Part shown: positions 6,975-14,904 of the stretch, piece by piece
How positions within the stretch are numbered: the first letter of the stretch is position 1
Layout of the letters: each line of letters starts with the position of its first letter
From: CAZUVM01 sp964623885
GTDB taxonomy: Bacteria; Verrucomicrobiota; Verrucomicrobiia; Limisphaerales; UBA8199
Direction: 5' to 3'
Assembly: GCA_964623885.1 (NCBI GenBank)
Contig: CAZUVM010000038.1
Span: forward strand, 1 to 16,298
Length of the DNA: 16,298 bases
The notes under the pieces: generated by a model
Told to the model about the DNA's origin: nothing
The model's database searches: none
The model's input: the letters and a program-made list of their open reading frames with translations, nothing else
Program-made: the position numbers and the translations under genes

Positions 6975-8303
6975 ATGTTTATGCGCTATCAACACCCCGT
7001 CTCCCGTCGCGGCTTTTTGCGTCACTCCTCCATTGCACTAGGCGCTGCGCTGGCCGCTCCGGCCATCATTCCCGCCTCGGCTCTTGGCCGCGCAGGAGCG
7101 ACGCCGCCCAGCGAGCGAATCAACATGGGCTTCATCGGTGTCGGGGGGCAGGGCGGCGGACACTTGCTCGGCGGCGCCTGGACCTACGTTCCGGGGGGCT
7201 ACGTCGCGCGGGACGATGTCCAGGTGCTGGCGGTTTGCGATGTGCGCAAAGAACGCCGGGACCATGCGACCGCGCGTTGCAACCAGATTTACGCGGAGAA
7301 GTTCGGCCAACCCGGCTACAACGGGGTGAGCGCGTACAATGATTTTCGGGAAGTGCTTGCGCGGCCGGACATTGATGCCGTGCTGATCGCCGTGCCTTAC
7401 CACTGGGCAGCGACCCTGGCAGCCATGGCGATGCGCGCCGGAAAGGACGTGTATTGCGAAAAACCGATCGCCATTACGGTGCGCGAAGGGCTCAATATGG
7501 TGGAAACCAGCAAGCGCTACGCGCGGATCTACCAGGGGGGCATGCAGCAACGCTCGGAATACGGCGGCAAATTCCGCCAGGCGTGCGAGTTAATCCGTAA
7601 CGGGCGCATCGGCCAACTCAAGGAAGTGTATGCCTACTGTTTGCCGGGCGCATTCTGGCCGCGTCAATGGACTACAGAGCAAAGTATTCCCGTCCCCGAT
7701 GGCTTGGACTGGGATCTTTGGCTCGGCCCGCTCTCGTGGCGGCCCTACACCGGTCAAACCGGCCAAGAGCTTCCCGGCGTGATTGTAGGCGATGTGAACT
7801 GGGGTCCGCACCATTACGATATCATCCAGTGGACGGTGAATCCCGATCCGAGGGCGCCAATCGAAGTGACCTATGATAAGGGCGCGATCCACTACCGTTA
7901 TTCAAACGGAGTTGTGGTCCACTCGGCCAGTTACCCGGGCGAAAAAGTGGGCCCCGATGGGGGCGCCTGTTTCGTAGGGACTGAGGGCCGAATCGCCGTG
8001 GATCGCGGCAGCATTGTTTCCTACCCGGCCAACATCCTCAACGAGCCACTGCGACCGGGAGACCAGCGCGTCTATCACGCCAACAGTCATTCCGGCAACT
8101 TCCTGGAATGTATCCGGACACGACGGCTCACGATCTGCAATCCCGACACCGCCCTCTATACCATGAACGCCGTGCTCATCGGCGGCATCTCGCTCATCTT
8201 GAAGCGCTCCGTGAAGTGGGATCCGGTGAAAGCTGAGTTTCCCGGGGATCACGAGGCCAACCGCTTGCTCTCCTATACTCCGCGACCGCCCTGGAGACTT
8301 TAA
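6975..8303 (+). CDS. Tat-exported Gfo/Idh/MocA family oxidoreductase
   Basis: NAD(P)-dependent sugar oxidoreductase of the Gfo/Idh/MocA family, 442 residues from ATG 6975 (TTG 6945 and ATG 6981 are alternatives). The twin-arginine motif SRRGFLRHSS and the stretch IALGAALAAPAIIPASALG form a Tat signal, so the protein is exported folded with its cofactor. INMGFIGVGGQGGGH is the Rossmann nucleotide-binding loop, DAVLIAVPYHWAA the following strand, and DVYCEKPIA carries the conserved EKP motif. The C-terminal substrate domain has GGMQQRSE, WLGPLSWRPY and WGPHHYD, whose His-Tyr/Asp region contains the expected catalytic residues. Exported members with a Tat leader are numerous in Verrucomicrobiota and Planctomycetota, few of them characterised. 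The HEAT-repeat gene begins 29 bases downstream, so the two are probably co-transcribed. Confidence 0.9.
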   Translation: MFMRYQHPVSRRGFLRHSSIALGAALAAPAIIPASALGRAGATPPSERINMGFIGVGGQGGGHLLGGAWTYVPGGYVARDDVQVLAVCDVRKERRDHATARCNQIYAEKFGQPGYNGVSAYNDFREVLARPDIDAVLIAVPYHWAATLAAMAMRAGKDVYCEKPIAITVREGLNMVETSKRYARIYQGGMQQRSEYGGKFRQACELIRNGRIGQLKEVYAYCLPGAFWPRQWTTEQSIPVPDGLDWDLWLGPLSWRPYTGQTGQELPGVIVGDVNWGPHHYDIIQWTVNPDPRAPIEVTYDKGAIHYRYSNGVVVHSASYPGEKVGPDGGACFVGTEGRIAVDRGSIVSYPANILNEPLRPGDQRVYHANSHSGNFLECIRTRRLTICNPDTALYTMNAVLIGGISLILKRSVKWDPVKAEFPGDHEANRLLSYTPRPPWRL

Positions 8304-8332
8304 GTTCAACACCCCTCACCTGTTTATAAGCA

Positions 8333-10717
8333 ATGAAAACGAGTTTCTTTACCTGCTTTCGGGTTGCGGGCCTATTAACCCTGGCCTCTGCCGCCGCCTA
8401 TGCCGACGAGGAACAGGACCTCATCCAGGTGCTCAAGTCCACAGCCGGCGCGCCTGAAAAATGCGACGCCTGCCAGCACTTAAGGTTGGTTGGAACGGTG
8501 AAAGCCGTGCCCGCCTTGGCGGCGCTTCTGACAGAGCCTGCCACCGCTCACGCCGCGCGCTACGCATTGGAAGGACTGCCTTTCCCCGAATCCGTTGCGG
8601 CCCTGCGCGACGCGGCCGGCAAGACCTCAGGCGCGATCAAAGCCGGCCTGCTAGATTCGCTGGGCTGGCGGCGTGATACGGCCGCAGTGCCACTGCTGCG
8701 CAAAGCTCTCTCCGATAATGATGCGGTCGTCGGCTCAGCGGCCGCTTCAGCTCTGGGCCGCATTGGCGATAAAGAGGCCATCAGCGCCCTGACGGCCGCT
8801 ATAGAAAAAGTTCCGACAGCTGTCCAACCAGCGGTGCTGGACGGGTTAACGCGGTGCGCCGATCAGGCGCGGACAGGCGGCGATTCCAAGGCGGCCACTG
8901 CAATTTACCGCGATCTGCTCGCTACAAAAAACCTGCAAAATATCCGCGTTGTCGCCTGGCGCGGGCTGGTTATTACGGATCGCGCCGGTCGCGCCAAATT
9001 GGTGTCTCAGGAGTTGACAGGCCAGGATCACGCGTTGCATTTGGCAGCGCTCAAGGTGCTGCGCGAATTAAGGGATCAGGCAGTTATCGACGCCAGCCTG
9101 CGGCAATGGTCCACCCTTCCTGCTGATGCTCAACTGGCGGTGCTCGACGCGCGCGTTAGCCTGGGGGGCGATTTGTTGCCGACGATCCGCACGGCAGCAC
9201 AGAGCCCTCACCTGACGGTTCGGGTAGCAGCGTGGGAGGCACTGGCCGACTCGGGCGATTCGGCGGCCATCCCAGCACTCGCCAAGGCCGCAACTTCAGA
9301 GCAAACGGTCGAGCGCGACGCAGCCCGCGACGCGCTGAGCCGCTTGCGCGGACCGGGAATCCACGAAGCTTTGCTCGCGGATCTATCTAAAGCGGAACCC
9401 AGAGAAAAAACGGAGCTGCTGCGCGCCCTGGGCGAGCGCAACGAAACGAATGCCACCAGTGTTCTGCTCGAAAACGCAGGTGCCGGTCCTGACGCCGTGC
9501 GCCTGGCCGCACTGGAGTCGTTGCGGAAGATCGCCGACCCAAACACGGCGGCGCCCTTGATCGCGCTGGCGGCCAAAGCGGGATCGGACAGTGAACACGT
9601 TTTGAACGCGCTGTATGCCGTGTGCGAATCGAGCGGAAATAAGGAGCAGCTCACGGCTACCATTCTTGGCGCAATGAAATCACTTCCTTCGGCCGAACAA
9701 CGACTGGTCCTGCCGGTTCTCTCCGAGTTGGCCACACCCGCCGCACTGGAGGCTGCTCTGGCCGCCAGCCGCGACCCGGATCCCGAATCGGCCAAAGATG
9801 CCGTGCGCGTTCTAGCGCAGTGGCCTAATGCGACGCCTGCCGCAAATCTGCTGGAGCTCTCCGGCACCGCAACTGATGCGTCGCTCCAGGTGCTGGCAAT
9901 GCGTGCCTGCATCAGCGTCGAAGCACAAGAACCGAATCTCGAGCAACGTCTTGCGGTATTCCAAAAGGTCATGGCGACGGCGAAGCGGCCAGACGAGAAG
10001 AAACAAGCACTTGGGCAAATCGGCCAGATCCCGACGCGCGAGGCGCTGCCGGTAGCGATGGGCTATTTGGAGGATCCCGAATTGGCCAACGAAGCAGGGC
10101 TGGCCGCGTTGGAGATTGCTGAGAAGTTAGCGCGCACCGATCCCGAGTTAGCGCGGGAAACGGCGGACAAAGTCCTGGCCCGGTGCCACACCCCCGACAT
10201 TGTCGCGCGCGCGTGGGCTGTTCGCGGCAAGCCGGCCGGCAACGGCCCGTTTATTGAAGATTGGCTTGTCTGCGGACCCTTCAGCAAGGCGGGTGTCACC
10301 GGCGCCACGGCGCTGTTCGACATCGCCTTTGGACCGGAAGAGCCGCAGGCCAAGGTGCAGTGGAAACCATTGCCGCGCGCCAAAATTGCTGACCTGGCTG
10401 GGTTTTTCCCCGAGCAAATGAATTGCGTGGCCTATCTCAAGACCCGGATCATGGCACCGCAGGCAAGTGACGCCGCCTTGTTAATGGGCAGCGACGATGG
10501 AGTCAAAGCCTGGCTGAATGGCGCGGTGGTGCACGGCAACAATGTTGACCGTGGTCTGGTCACTGATCAGGACATGGCGCCCATTCATCTGCAGGCCGGC
10601 ACGAACGAACTGTTGCTCAAAATCACCCAGGGCGGCGGCGGTTGGGGAGCCTGCGCCCGGATTGTGGGCAGAGACGGTCGGCCGATTAAGGGCCTCCAGA
10701 TTCAGGTCGATCGCTGA
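8333..10717 (+). CDS. exported HEAT-repeat protein with C-terminal sugar-binding-like module
   Basis: 794 residues. MKTSFFTCFRVAGLLTLASAAAYA is a Sec signal peptide cut before DEEQD. Residues about 25-625 are tandem HEAT/PBS-lyase-type repeats, for example AVPLLRKALSDNDAVVGSAAASALGRIGD and AIPALAKAATSEQTVERDAARDALSRL, forming a superhelical binding scaffold. From about 637 a different module begins (GPFIEDWLVCGPF), with MGSDDGVKAWLNGAVVH (719-735) and LQAGTNELLLKITQGGGGW. This GSDDG-x-W-x-NG pattern belongs to PA14/galactose-binding-like jelly-roll modules often found at the end of secreted verrucomicrobial and planctomycetal enzymes. No catalytic domain is visible. It follows the oxidoreductase gene closely and may act as a partner or substrate-binding scaffold, which is inference. 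Confidence 0.85.
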   Translation: MKTSFFTCFRVAGLLTLASAAAYADEEQDLIQVLKSTAGAPEKCDACQHLRLVGTVKAVPALAALLTEPATAHAARYALEGLPFPESVAALRDAAGKTSGAIKAGLLDSLGWRRDTAAVPLLRKALSDNDAVVGSAAASALGRIGDKEAISALTAAIEKVPTAVQPAVLDGLTRCADQARTGGDSKAATAIYRDLLATKNLQNIRVVAWRGLVITDRAGRAKLVSQELTGQDHALHLAALKVLRELRDQAVIDASLRQWSTLPADAQLAVLDARVSLGGDLLPTIRTAAQSPHLTVRVAAWEALADSGDSAAIPALAKAATSEQTVERDAARDALSRLRGPGIHEALLADLSKAEPREKTELLRALGERNETNATSVLLENAGAGPDAVRLAALESLRKIADPNTAAPLIALAAKAGSDSEHVLNALYAVCESSGNKEQLTATILGAMKSLPSAEQRLVLPVLSELATPAALEAALAASRDPDPESAKDAVRVLAQWPNATPAANLLELSGTATDASLQVLAMRACISVEAQEPNLEQRLAVFQKVMATAKRPDEKKQALGQIGQIPTREALPVAMGYLEDPELANEAGLAALEIAEKLARTDPELARETADKVLARCHTPDIVARAWAVRGKPAGNGPFIEDWLVCGPFSKAGVTGATALFDIAFGPEEPQAKVQWKPLPRAKIADLAGFFPEQMNCVAYLKTRIMAPQASDAALLMGSDDGVKAWLNGAVVHGNNVDRGLVTDQDMAPIHLQAGTNELLLKITQGGGGWGACARIVGRDGRPIKGLQIQVDR

Positions 10718-10815
10718 GGTAATTCCGGGCCAAGCTGTAGGCGTCGGGAACAACACAGCCCACTGGTTGCCGGTTTCGGCGAATCCGAGAAAAAAACATC
10801 TTGACAGTCTTAGCC

Positions 10816-10842
10816 AACTGTATTAGTTGTAGTAGTACAGTT
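10816..10842. promoter_or_regulatory. YtrA-type GntR operator
   Basis: AACTGTA (10816-10822) and TACAGTT (10836-10842) are perfect inverted copies separated by 13 bases, ending two bases before the repressor ATG at 10845. B. subtilis YtrA is known to bind AGTGTA-N13-TACACT; the spacing here is identical and the inner GTA/TAC is shared. A shorter nested dyad TGTA-GTAG-TACA occupies 10828-10839. A perfect TTGACA (10801-10806) lies upstream, though no strong -10 is seen at 16-18 bases. The site covers the region where the -10 and start point would be, so binding should silence the operon. Confidence 0.75.
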
Positions 10843-10844
10843 AA

Positions 10845-11243
10845 ATGGCCGCGCCGCTGCACATCGTCATCAGTACCGGGTCGAGCACGCCTATTTATAA
10901 GCAGATCACCGACCAGGTCCGGCTCGCCGCCGCCACCGGCAAGTTGGCGGTGGGCGACCAATTGCCGAGCGTACGCGCCCTGGCGGAGGACCTGGTGCTG
11001 AATCCGAACACGGTGGCACGCGCCTACGGCGATTTGGCGCGGGAGGGGCTGATCGAATCGCGCGCCGGGCGCGGCCTCTTTGTCATCCGCAAGCGCAAGG
11101 TGTTTACGCGGGAAGAAGGCCGGCGTCGGCTGGAGCCCTTGCTCGAGGGTTTGATGGGGGAGGCGATGGCGGTGGATTTCACGCCGCAGGAGCTCCGGGA
11201 GGCGTTTGAAAAGAAACTCGGCGAATGGAAGAACCCCAAATGA
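10845..11243 (+). CDS. GntR-family repressor, YtrA subfamily
   Basis: 132-residue DNA-binding regulator of the short YtrA type: a winged helix plus a brief C-terminal helical dimerisation segment, with no large ligand domain. The GntR winged helix covers about residues 13-80. TPIYKQITDQVRLAAATGKL is the first helix, VGDQLPSVRALAEDLVLNPNTVARAY the helix-turn-helix, and LAREGLIESRAGRGLFV the wing. Residues 85-132 are charged and helical (LEPLLEGLMGEAMAVDFTPQEL). It heads an operon with the ABC ATPase 7 bases downstream and the permease overlapping that, the standard YtrA arrangement, where the regulator represses its own transporter and is relieved under envelope stress. No Shine-Dalgarno motif precedes the start, and the leader would be very short. 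Confidence 0.92.
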   Translation: MAAPLHIVISTGSSTPIYKQITDQVRLAAATGKLAVGDQLPSVRALAEDLVLNPNTVARAYGDLAREGLIESRAGRGLFVIRKRKVFTREEGRRRLEPLLEGLMGEAMAVDFTPQELREAFEKKLGEWKNPK

Positions 11244-11250
11244 AGGCCAT

Positions 11251-12180
11251 ATGAGCGAGCAATCAGTAATCCAAACAACGGGCCTGACGCGTTATTTCGG
11301 CAGAAAAGCCGCCGTCTATGAATTGGATCTGACCGTGCCGCGCGGCGGGATCTTTGCCCTGCTGGGCCGGAACGGCTCGGGCAAAACGACTACGATCCGG
11401 ATGCTGCTCGGATTACTGGAGCCGAGCCGTGGTGACGCCACGGTGCTGGGCCATCCCAGCCGCCGGCTTTCGCCGGAGGTGCGCGCGCGGATCGGGTATC
11501 TGACCGAGGAACACCAGCTCTATAATTGGATGACGGTGCAACAGTGCCGCGATTTCCAGTCGCCTTTCTACCCGCGCTGGAATGATAAAGTTTTCCGCGG
11601 GATCATCGATCATTTCAACTTGCGGGCCGGGGCCAAGGTGAAAGACCTCTCGCGGGGCGAGCGCGCCGGGTTATGCCTGGCCCTGACGCTGGCGCCCGAT
11701 CCGGAGTTGCTCATCCTTGATGATCCGGCAATGGGACTGGACCCGGTGGCGCGGCGCTCCCTGGTGGAATCGATGGTTTATTTAACCCGCCGCTCGGACC
11801 GGACGATCCTCTTTTCTTCGCACCAATTGGAAGATGTCGAGCGCGTGGCGGATTATGTCGCCATCCTGGACCGCAGTGTCCTTCGCGCGTCCTGCTCGCT
11901 GGAAACGTTCCGGGCGAGCGTGCAACAGGTTCGGTTGCGATTTGCTGGTGCGCCGCCGCCACTGCCGCAAATCCGGGGGCTATTGCAGGCGCAACGGACC
12001 GAGCGCGAGCTGAGGCTGGTCTGCGTCCGGTTTAACGGCGAGGCCGAAAAAGCATTGCGCGCACTCAGCCCGGCGCAGATGGAGGTTGAACCCCTGCCGT
12101 TGGAGGACGCGTTCATCAGCTACCTCGGTGAGCGGGGCGAGAAGTCGTTCATCCTGGCCGGGTCGGAGGAACAGCCATGA
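11251..12180 (+). CDS. ABC transporter ATP-binding protein (YtrB-like)
   Basis: 309-residue ATPase that should energise the permease encoded next. Start at ATG 11251, with GAAGG (11242-11246) four bases upstream; the frame open from 11206 lies inside the regulator gene. Walker A GRNGSGKTT is at about residues 39-47. The Q-loop position reads GYLTEEHQLY, with Glu where Gln is usual, as in several YtrB/EcsA-type proteins. The signature is LSRGE (133-137) in place of LSGGQ. Walker B is LLILDDPAMGLDP (153-165), with Asp at the usual catalytic Glu position, and the H-switch is FSSHQ (His191). FYPRWND between Q-loop and signature is typical of this subfamily. The C-terminal 100 residues form an accessory beta-rich domain. 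The stop overlaps the permease start (ATGA). Confidence 0.92.
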   Translation: MSEQSVIQTTGLTRYFGRKAAVYELDLTVPRGGIFALLGRNGSGKTTTIRMLLGLLEPSRGDATVLGHPSRRLSPEVRARIGYLTEEHQLYNWMTVQQCRDFQSPFYPRWNDKVFRGIIDHFNLRAGAKVKDLSRGERAGLCLALTLAPDPELLILDDPAMGLDPVARRSLVESMVYLTRRSDRTILFSSHQLEDVERVADYVAILDRSVLRASCSLETFRASVQQVRLRFAGAPPPLPQIRGLLQAQRTERELRLVCVRFNGEAEKALRALSPAQMEVEPLPLEDAFISYLGERGEKSFILAGSEEQP

Positions 12181-14279
12181 AAAACATCATTCGCAAAGAG
12201 CTGCGCGAGAACCTCGCGGTAACGGTGCTGGGAGTGCTGATTTTCACCCTGCTGCTCGGGCAGGAATACCGGGCGTACGAGAACGCGATGAAGAGCCTGG
12301 CCCTCGGAGCCACGGACGTGCGCGGGGAAATGCAGCCGCTGGCCTCGGGCAGTTTTGCCGCTTATACCGGGTTCTTCTGCGGCTTGTTTGCGGCGTTGCT
12401 GGGCTGGCTGCAAGGCTATCGCGAACGTCATCGCGACCTGTGGAGTTTTCTGGTCCACCGCCCGATGAGCCGCACGGGGATTTTTTTCGCCAAGGTGCTC
12501 GGCGGTTTGACGCTTTATGGCCTGGCCGCGGGCTTGCCGCTGCTCGTGTTCATTGGCTGGGCAATGATACCGCGGCACGTCGCCGCGCCGTTCGAATGGG
12601 CCATGCTCAAGCCGGTGCTGCTGTTTTTCCTGCTGGGCGGGGGCTCTTACTTCGCCGGGATGTTGACCTCTTTGCGCCAGGCGCGGTGGTACGCCAGCCG
12701 GGGCTTGCCCTTGGGTATGGCGCTGGCCGCGACGGTAGCGGCGTGCAGCGTGCCTGGATTCGGACGAGGTCTGTTCCTCGCCCTGTTCGCCGACGCGCTC
12801 CTGCTGCTAAGCACCTGGGCCGCATTCCAGACGAACGGGTTTTATCGCGCACAAACGCGCCCCGGCCGGCTGGTTTTGCCCGCGGTGCTGATGTTCGGAG
12901 CGATCCCCGTTTTGGCCGCCACGCTGATACTGCTCAACGCAATGCTCCCGCGCTGGGCTTCAAATGGCTCATCGTGGTCGGCTTATCAGATGTTGAAGGA
13001 CGGCCGGGTCTGCAAAGTGATTTGGAGCGAATTGCGGAGGTCGAAAATTGTGGATCTCGAGGACCACGTCCTCCTCAACCCGAAGACCGGCCAACCGCTT
13101 CAGCCAGACGATTACCCCCAGCTCGGGGGTCAGATGGCAAACAACACGTATTTGCAACTCGCCTGGGGCAACCAGTACGTTCCCAACGTTGACGTCGGCC
13201 GCCTGACCAGTCTCTTCAAGCTGAGCGATAAAACGCTCTGGTATTACTCGCAACGTTATGGCCGATTGCTCGCCTATGACGTTTTGACCAGAGGATTTAT
13301 CGGCAGTCTCGGCCCCGATGGATTTCTGACCTCGCAAGCGGACACCGGCGCGCGCTTCGATTATCCTCCGGCACAGCCACCCGGCTTCTCCTATACGCTG
13401 CACAGTGCCACGACCCTTTACCGCATTGACCTGGACCGGCGCTCCAGTACCGCCATTTACCATACGGACTCGAGTCACCCGATTTTGTGTTCGGCGGACG
13501 TTCCCGCTGTGAACAACCAGGAGATTCCTGCTGGCCGCCCGGAGGAGCAGGATTTCGTTGCCGTCGCGATCTCGAATCACATCGGGCTGCTCACCCTGAC
13601 GGGCAAGCTGGTCTGGGAGACTCCGTTCGAGCCGGGCTACCAGGGCCACACCCAACTCAGCATTTGGACTCTTGAACCGCGCGGGAATTTTGCGCTTTGG
13701 GTCACACCCTCGCAGCCGCCGAACCGGGATGTCCCCCAGCCTGAACCGACACGCGTGACCTGGTTTACCGATGGGCGCACCACAAAATCCATCGAATTGC
13801 CGGAGCTGCAAGTCAGGCAACTGAAGCTGCCCCTCGAGGCAAAACTGATGTCCCTGATGATGCCGCCGGTCGTGATGGCATTGATCCCGGTCTTCCTGTA
13901 TGGCGATTGGCCGGGCGCATTCTGGGCATTTTGGATCCCCATAAAATTTGGATTGTTGGCAGCGATTCTGATTTGTGTGCCGCTGGGCGGCGTCATTTGC
14001 CGCCGCTATAGTTTTTCATTTAAATCGATCGTTGCCTGGACCGGATTCCTTTTGTTCACCGGCATTCCCGGGCTGCTGGCATTTTTGAGCGCACACGAAT
14101 GGCCGGCGCGCGAATCCTGCCCGCAGTGCGGGCGGAAACGGATTGTCGACCGCGAACGCTGCGAGCACTGCGGCGCGGCTTTTCCCCCGCCCGACAGATT
14201 GGGAATTGAAATTTTCGAAGCTGAGGGAACTCCAGCGCTCAACCCCGCCGATATGCGATCCGCTCCGCAAAAACCATGA
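12177..14279 (+). CDS. ABC-2-type permease with extracytoplasmic propeller-like insert and zinc ribbon
   Basis: 700 residues. An N-terminal membrane part (about 1-258) contains six or seven helices, including VTVLGVLIFTLLLG, FFCGLFAALLGWLQG, LTLYGLAAGLPLLVFIGWAMI, VLLFFLLGGGSYFAGML and VLPAVLMFGAIPVLAATLILL. Residues about 260-555 are hydrophilic, with repeated strand motifs such as TLWYYSQRYGRLLAYDV, TTLYRIDLDRRSSTAIYH, HIGLLTLTGKLVWE and VTWFTDGRTTKSIELP, resembling propeller blades. Three more helices follow (about 565-640). The tail carries CPQCG-X10-CEHCG (Cys 648, 651, 662, 665), a rubredoxin-like zinc ribbon. The tail and ATPase-facing loops should be cytoplasmic and the insert external. 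The transported substrate is not evident. It is translationally coupled to the ATPase. Family permeases of this type are usually smaller and lack the insert. Confidence 0.85.
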   Translation: MKNIIRKELRENLAVTVLGVLIFTLLLGQEYRAYENAMKSLALGATDVRGEMQPLASGSFAAYTGFFCGLFAALLGWLQGYRERHRDLWSFLVHRPMSRTGIFFAKVLGGLTLYGLAAGLPLLVFIGWAMIPRHVAAPFEWAMLKPVLLFFLLGGGSYFAGMLTSLRQARWYASRGLPLGMALAATVAACSVPGFGRGLFLALFADALLLLSTWAAFQTNGFYRAQTRPGRLVLPAVLMFGAIPVLAATLILLNAMLPRWASNGSSWSAYQMLKDGRVCKVIWSELRRSKIVDLEDHVLLNPKTGQPLQPDDYPQLGGQMANNTYLQLAWGNQYVPNVDVGRLTSLFKLSDKTLWYYSQRYGRLLAYDVLTRGFIGSLGPDGFLTSQADTGARFDYPPAQPPGFSYTLHSATTLYRIDLDRRSSTAIYHTDSSHPILCSADVPAVNNQEIPAGRPEEQDFVAVAISNHIGLLTLTGKLVWETPFEPGYQGHTQLSIWTLEPRGNFALWVTPSQPPNRDVPQPEPTRVTWFTDGRTTKSIELPELQVRQLKLPLEAKLMSLMMPPVVMALIPVFLYGDWPGAFWAFWIPIKFGLLAAILICVPLGGVICRRYSFSFKSIVAWTGFLLFTGIPGLLAFLSAHEWPARESCPQCGRKRIVDRERCEHCGAAFPPPDRLGIEIFEAEGTPALNPADMRSAPQKP

Positions 14280-14401
14280 AGCTTGCGGGGTAGGTCGTGG
14301 ATCATCGCTGCGGTCGTCAAAACTGGCATGCCGAACCCGTTTGGCCAGAATCTCCTTTGAGCAGGTTACGACCACACTTACGTCACCGGCATCTCATTTC
14401 A

Positions 14402-14429
14402 TTGACATTAGCAGCTCAGAGTGTATGAA
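14402..14429 (+). promoter_or_regulatory. possible sigma-70-like promoter for the small lipoprotein gene
   Basis: TTGACA (14402-14407) is followed after 16 bases by TATGAA (14424-14429), a perfect -35 with a 4/6 -10. The predicted start point lies about 65 bases before the lipoprotein ATG (14501), leaving a leader with a small hairpin CCATC-GAGTA-GATGG (14458-14472). The stretch 14280-14500 otherwise contains no gene that I can see. No terminator for the ABC operon is obvious. Confidence 0.35.
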
Positions 14430-14500
14430 TCTCTTTATATGAGGAGTCTCGATTGCACCATCGAGTAGATGGACAGCTTGTTGAGTAATTGTTGAACCTC

Positions 14501-14704
14501 ATGAGAACCACGTTGTTGATTTTGCTTATTCTGGTAGCTGTTGTTCTCTTTAGTTCTGGCTGCGCCTATCTTCGACCTTCTCAAACTGAGGCTGATCGTT
14601 TGCGGGAGCGGCAAACTATCCGTCAGGATGAGTACCTTAAGGGATCGTTTCTTGATGGCCTCGTTCAAGCGGGGGGCAACGCCCTGATGAACAGAGGACA
14701 TTGA
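14501..14704 (+). CDS. very small lipoprotein, unknown function
   Basis: 67 residues from ATG 14501 (a TTG at 14489 in the same frame would add four). MRTTLLILLILVAVVLFSSGC is a classical lipoprotein signal: a basic residue, a long hydrophobic core and lipobox FSSGC. The mature peptide is only about 46 residues, with CAYLRPSQTEADRLRERQTI, a charged and probably helical segment, then YLKGSFLDGLVQAGGNALMN. It resembles an envelope-anchored helix in size, but I recognise no family. The strong signal and lipobox support it as a real gene despite its length and the absence of a Shine-Dalgarno motif. A possible promoter lies at 14402-14429. Confidence 0.6.
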   Translation: MRTTLLILLILVAVVLFSSGCAYLRPSQTEADRLRERQTIRQDEYLKGSFLDGLVQAGGNALMNRGH

Positions 14705-14712
14705 TTGTGAAG

Positions 14713-14904
14713 TCACGGCACCAACAAGATCCGGTAGAACCGCTGCCCGAGTCCCCGGGCATCATTGGCGGTCGCCAATGCGCTCGCGGCTACTACATCT
14801 GTGCCCAACGTATTCCAACTTCCGCTTTGTAGACTATCCCGGTATTGCACGCGGTAGACCGTGCCCGGGATTGCGGCCCAACTAAGAGTGATGCCGCCGG
14901 AATG
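14713..14904 (-). pseudogene. relic of the C-terminal tail of a secreted verrucomicrobial protein
   Basis: On the minus strand about 63 codons read from SGGITLSWAAIPGTVYRVQY through SGSWNTLGTDV to GQRFYRILLVP and a stop at 14713-14715. The pattern (W-x2-x-PG-x-x-YRVQY, a W-x-x-LG turn and a final QRFYRI) is the C-terminal beta-rich tail seen at the end of many large secreted proteins in this phylum. Upstream of about 14904 the frame continues only through the reverse complement of a plus-strand relic and carries no family sequence, and no start or signal is present. It is therefore a detached tail, not a gene. Family recall, not a search, underlies the call. Confidence 0.6.

Noticed and set aside
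9208..9972. 254-residue minus-strand open frame within the HEAT-repeat gene
   Set aside because: Ser/Ala-rich antisense of a GC-rich repeat gene; no start signal or domain.
12086..13192. 368-residue plus-strand open frame within the permease gene
   Set aside because: Arg/Pro-rich shadow of the permease frame, which shows helices and coupled translation.
12969..13820. 283-residue minus-strand open frame within the permease gene
   Set aside because: Antisense shadow of the propeller-like insert with no recognisable domain.
14458..14472. Hairpin CCATC-GAGTA-GATGG before the small lipoprotein
   Set aside because: Only five base pairs and no T-run; could be chance, so noted only in the promoter entry.
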